Of a DNA stretch of 64,000 bases, positions 61,386-64,000 are shown piece by piece. The DNA is from Enterococcus sp. 9E7_DIV0242. GTDB lineage: Bacteria; Bacillota; Bacilli; Lactobacillales; Enterococcaceae. Position numbers and translations under genes: made by a program. Where the stretch lies: assembly GCF_002140975.2 (NCBI RefSeq), contig NZ_CP147247.1, positions 434,001 through 498,000 on the forward strand, read 5' to 3'. Numbering within the stretch: the first letter of the stretch is position 1; each line of letters opens with the position of its first letter. A model generated the notes under the pieces. It had not been told where the DNA came from, searched no databases, and saw nothing but the letters and a program-made list of their open reading frames with translations.

Positions 61386-61542
61386 CTTGTCTATCCCTTC
61401 CTCTCTCTTACTTCATAGCAGAACAGAGAATCGATAACAGCCGATGATTGCTTCGGATTATCTTGCCATGTCTGCTTCACTGATTTCATACTATCATGCA
61501 GAATCCTCAAAGAATGGCAGATTCAATAGATGATTTTGCATT

Positions 61543-61571
61543 ATTGTAACCGATTACTTTTCGTTAATTGT
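61543..61571 (-). promoter_or_regulatory. Candidate activator-dependent cut operon promoter
   Basis: On the minus strand TACAAT (61543-61548) resembles a -10 box. The region 17 bases upstream (ACAATT, 61566-61571) is a poor -35. A weak -35 beside the tandem repeats fits a promoter that needs an activator. Confidence 0.45.
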
Positions 61572-61579
61572 AAAAATCG

Positions 61580-61617
61580 GATTTTTTTGTACTTTTAAGA
61601 TTTTTTTGACTTTTTAC
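61580..61617 (-). repeat. 19-bp tandem direct repeat, candidate activator site
   Basis: Two adjacent 19-bp units (61580-61598 and 61599-61617) agree at 15 of 19 positions, with GATTTTTTTG identical in both (plus-strand reading). They lie immediately upstream of the weak -35, spaced about two helical turns apart, as expected for an AraC-type regulator such as the one at 45657-46421. Confidence 0.55.
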
Positions 61618-62057
61618 ATATTAATTGACTGATCTTGCGAGCAGCATGTCTCAATGTAGCAACATGAGTTTCCAGCTCTATATTGGCTATTTCTGTGCAA
61701 ATAAATCGCTAATCATAGCTCTAACTGATACAGTCATATAGAGCATCTGCCGCTCATTTCACGCTTTTTCTTCATTAAATAAACAGTTTTCTGATAATAA
61801 CTGAATTTTGTTTCAAGCAATCAAATCAAAAGAACGTCTAGGGTCACCTCTTTTTTTTACTGAAAAAATAAAGTATAATGGCTTCATTGACACTATTTAC
61901 AGAAATCAAGATTCTGTAGCTTCAATGAATGAATATCGCTGTCCTTTTTGATGAGAAATTGTGATTTTATGAACGATTATCAGCTGAAACGATAGCTATA
62001 AAGTTCATTCTTTCCATTATCTTAGGATGATTAAATAAAACAAATCGACACAATAAT

Positions 62058-62071
62058 TGAAAGCGTTCCTT
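62058..62071 (+). promoter_or_regulatory. CRE-like site before the kinase gene
   Basis: TGAAAGCGTTCCTT matches the first ten positions of the catabolite-responsive element consensus TGAAARCGYTWWCW well. It is 42 bases from the start codon, a position where CcpA would repress. Confidence 0.5.
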
Positions 62072-62112
62072 CGGAATAGTCTTTCTTAATAATTTTGATA
62101 GGATGTTATTTT

Positions 62113-63063
62113 ATGACAACTCATGATGAAATGAAAATTGAACAGCAAAACATCGAACTGATCATCCAAGAAAAGCTGCGTGAAGTCTTTAAAGATAACA
62201 CGCTTTATTTTGACCGCTCTATTTTTGCAGGAGGGTTGACCAATTACAACTATATTATGACGATTGCTGGTGAGGATTATGTTATTCGCGAACCAGGCAA
62301 GCTAACAAAACAGATGATTGATCGAGAAATTGAACAAATGAATAATGGGATTGCTTCAGAATTTGGGGTAAATTCTGAATGTATCTACTTTGATGCAGAA
62401 ACCGGAATCAAAATCAGCCGCTTTATTCCGAACAGTAAAAATCTGGCACAGTCTGATCCTTTTTCTCAGGAAAGTCTGATAGCTGTGGCTCATTTGATGA
62501 AAAAAATCCACACAAGTCCTGTCCATTTCACCAATACATTCGAATGGTTGGAGGAATTAGAAAAATATGAAGAAATCATTGAACAGCTCAAAGGTAACTT
62601 GTTTTTTGATTACTATGCCCTTAAAGAAAAGCTGTTAACTTTTTTTGCAGACCATCTTACTGAAGCTGTACTAGTTCCTTGCCATAATGATACCGTTCCG
62701 GAAAATTTTCTGGCTGCTGACGATGGACGCTATTACCTGATTGATTGGGAATACTCCGGACTGAATGATGCAAATTGGGATTTAGCTGCCTATATCATAG
62801 AAACACGACTTCCCTCTGCTTCCATTGACACATTGCTTAATATGTATTACCCAGAAGGACATTCTGAGCAAGATATATTGAAGATAAAGGGCTATATTAT
62901 GGCTCAAGACCTTTTGTGGACTGTATGGGCACTTATCAGACATTACTGCGGCGATAATTTTCTGGATTATTGTGATATGCGTTATGAACGATTTAGAAAA
63001 AATATTCTCGAGCTTTCAGACACCACTGAGTATCCTTTGTACAAAATGGTCCATGTAGAATAA
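62113..63063 (+). CDS. Choline/ethanolamine kinase family phosphotransferase (LicA-like)
   Basis: 316-aa cytoplasmic kinase of the APH/choline-kinase fold. The Brenner-type catalytic motif is CHNDTVPENFL and the metal motif is LIDWEYSGLNDANWDLA, the latter characteristic of choline kinases. N-terminal GGLTNYNYIM forms the ATP loop. It would make phosphocholine from choline (inference). Start at the ATG behind AGGATG, six codons inside the open frame. Divergent from the choline lyase operon; a strong terminator follows. Confidence 0.85.
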   Translation: MTTHDEMKIEQQNIELIIQEKLREVFKDNTLYFDRSIFAGGLTNYNYIMTIAGEDYVIREPGKLTKQMIDREIEQMNNGIASEFGVNSECIYFDAETGIKISRFIPNSKNLAQSDPFSQESLIAVAHLMKKIHTSPVHFTNTFEWLEELEKYEEIIEQLKGNLFFDYYALKEKLLTFFADHLTEAVLVPCHNDTVPENFLAADDGRYYLIDWEYSGLNDANWDLAAYIIETRLPSASIDTLLNMYYPEGHSEQDILKIKGYIMAQDLLWTVWALIRHYCGDNFLDYCDMRYERFRKNILELSDTTEYPLYKMVHVE

Positions 63064-63069
63064 ATACTT

Positions 63070-63114
63070 TCCCTCTTTCTTCACTCTTCAGAGAAAAGAA
63101 AGAGGGATTTTTTT
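63070..63114 (+). terminator. Terminator after the kinase gene
   Basis: TCCCTCTTTCT (63070-63080) and AGAAAGAGGGA (63097-63107) form an 11-bp perfect stem followed by seven T. Confidence 0.93.
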
Positions 63115-63274
63115 ACGTTCCTTTATCCATGAAGTCACATAATTTGATGTTTTGTCGCTTCTTTCTTTTAAAAAAATGAGTCGGTGGTTTGGAGGTGTAT
63201 CTTTTGACAAAAATTTAGCGGGGGCGCAAACTATAAGATGTAAGTGCAATACAAATGAAGGAGGAATTTTCATT

Positions 63275-64000
63275 ATGACAGTTAAAGTAGGTATTAATGG
63301 TTTTGGCCGAATCGGCCGTCTTGCTTTTCGACGTATTAAAGAGGTTTCAGATGATATTGAAGTGGTAGCAATCAACGACCTGACCAGCCCAACCATGTTG
63401 GCGCAGTTGCTCCAATTCGACTCTACTCATGGAACATATCCTGGAACAGTCACTGCAACTGAAAACTCCATCGTTGTTGACGGTGAAGAAACACGCGTGT
63501 ATGCAGAACCGGATGCAAGTAAAATTCCTTGGGCAAAAGAAAATGGTGTGGATATCGTACTTGAATGTACTGGCTTTTATACATCAGAAGAAAAAGCGAA
63601 AGCCCATTTAGACGCTGGTGTAAAACGTGTTGTTATCTCTGCCCCAGCAGGAGCAATGAAAACAATCGTTTATAATGTAAACGACGACACATTGGATGCC
63701 GGAGACAAAATAATTTCTGCTGGCTCTTGTACAACGAACTGTTTAGCTCCAATGGCTTACTTCCTGAACAATGAGTTTGGTATTGAAGTTGGAACTATGA
63801 CAACTGTCCATGCGTATACATCTACACAAATGCTATTGGATGGTCCTGTGAAAGGCGGCAACTTACGTGCTGCTCGTTCAGCTGCTGACAATACTATTCC
63901 ACATTCAACAGGTGCTGCAAAAGCAATTGGTCTGGTAATTCCTGAATTGAACGGGAAGTTACAAGGACATGCACAACGTGTACCGGTAGTTGATGGTTCA
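63275..64000 (+). CDS. gap: Glyceraldehyde-3-phosphate dehydrogenase, partial (runs off the window)
   Basis: The first 242 codons are present and open to the window end. Glycolytic enzyme converting glyceraldehyde-3-phosphate to 1,3-bisphosphoglycerate. The NAD-binding N-terminus [21 protein letters not shown]-specific Asp in AINDLTSP and catalytic Cys in [12 protein letters not shown] are clear. GGAGG lies nine bases before the ATG. No cggR gene precedes it. Upstream, TTGACA (63204-63209) and TATAAG (63232-63237) are 22 bases apart, wider than usual for a promoter. Confidence 0.96.
   Translation, partial: MTVKVGINGFGRIGRLAFRRIKEVSDDIEVVAINDLTSPTMLAQLLQFDSTHGTYPGTVTATENSIVVDGEETRVYAEPDASKIPWAKENGVDIVLECTGFYTSEEKAKAHLDAGVKRVVISAPAGAMKTIVYNVNDDTLDAGDKIISAGSCTTNCLAPMAYFLNNEFGIEVGTMTTVHAYTSTQMLLDGPVKGGNLRAARSAADNTIPHSTGAAKAIGLVIPELNGKLQGHAQRVPVVDGS

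Larger units (their letters stand above)
61386..62112. other. Divergent regulatory region between the cut operon and the kinase gene
   Basis: 727 bases with no supported coding frame. It holds the candidate cut promoter and a 19-bp tandem repeat (61543-61617), a TATAAT (61874-61879) followed by a two-stem hairpin region (61884-61928), and a CRE-like site (62058-62071) just before the kinase gene. The stretch 61640-61860 shows no clear element. Confidence 0.6.

Noticed and set aside
61386..61540. EutV-type antiterminator leader before the cut operon
   Set aside because: I looked for the paired hairpin and terminator arrangement of eut operons and found no convincing terminator; the locus regulator is an AraC-type protein, not an ANTAR protein.
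63088..63396. 102-codon minus-strand open frame across the gap start
   Set aside because: It is antisense to the gap start and its ribosome site, and runs into the kinase gene terminator.

Overview
The window looks like chromosomal DNA of a low-GC Firmicute, most likely an Enterococcus. The basis is the gene set and order (lepB-rbgA-rnhB-dprA-topA-trmFO, then xerC-hslV-hslU-codY; parE-parC; pflB-pflA), strong AGGAGG-type ribosome binding sites, frequent TTG/GTG starts and A/T-rich intergenic DNA. Species cannot be decided from this sequence alone.

Region 1 (1-43.6 kb) is mostly housekeeping and reads mainly on the minus strand: anaerobic pyruvate cleavage (pflB, pflA), topoisomerase IV (parE, parC), phospholipid synthesis (plsY, plus strand), the xerC-hslVU-codY unit with a LacX-like epimerase, trmFO, topA, dprA, rnhB, rbgA, a signal peptidase, a CtpA protease, msrA, an SGNH lipase, degV, a hemolysin III family protein, galE, apt, recJ, ribonuclease Z, a CiaRH-like two-component system and obgE. 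Three things stand out here. A 66-residue membrane protein at 28.9 kb sits behind a promoter carrying two LexA-type SOS boxes. A VTC-domain/DUF4956/beta-helix lipoprotein operon lies at 38-41.6 kb. An intergenic inverted-repeat element lies at 32.4 kb.

Region 2 (44.3-61.4 kb) is a complete glycyl-radical bacterial microcompartment locus for choline. The long minus-strand operon starts near 61.5 kb and encodes, in transcription order: two BMC-H shell proteins, an aldehyde-dehydrogenase homologue whose catalytic residues are replaced, an iron alcohol dehydrogenase, choline trimethylamine-lyase CutC, its activase CutD, EutS-, EutP-, EutT- and EutJ-like proteins, a GrpU-like shell protein with a cysteine in its pore loop, EutN, an EutQ-like cupin, a BMC-H with a Rho-N/SAP-like tail, a catalytically intact CoA-acylating aldehyde dehydrogenase, the phosphotransacylase PduL and a final BMC-H. 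The expected chemistry is choline to trimethylamine plus acetaldehyde, then disproportionation to ethanol and acetyl-CoA/acetyl phosphate inside a protein shell. After the operon terminator lies a two-component system (PocR-domain histidine kinase and AraC-type response regulator) that probably controls it. Convergent to that is a plus-strand EamA-family transporter with a small partner gene.

Region 3 (61.4-64 kb) holds a 0.7-kb divergent regulatory region, a plus-strand choline-kinase-family phosphotransferase and the first 242 codons of a glyceraldehyde-3-phosphate dehydrogenase gene cut off by the window end. I saw no tRNA, rRNA, CRISPR array, transposase or prophage gene.
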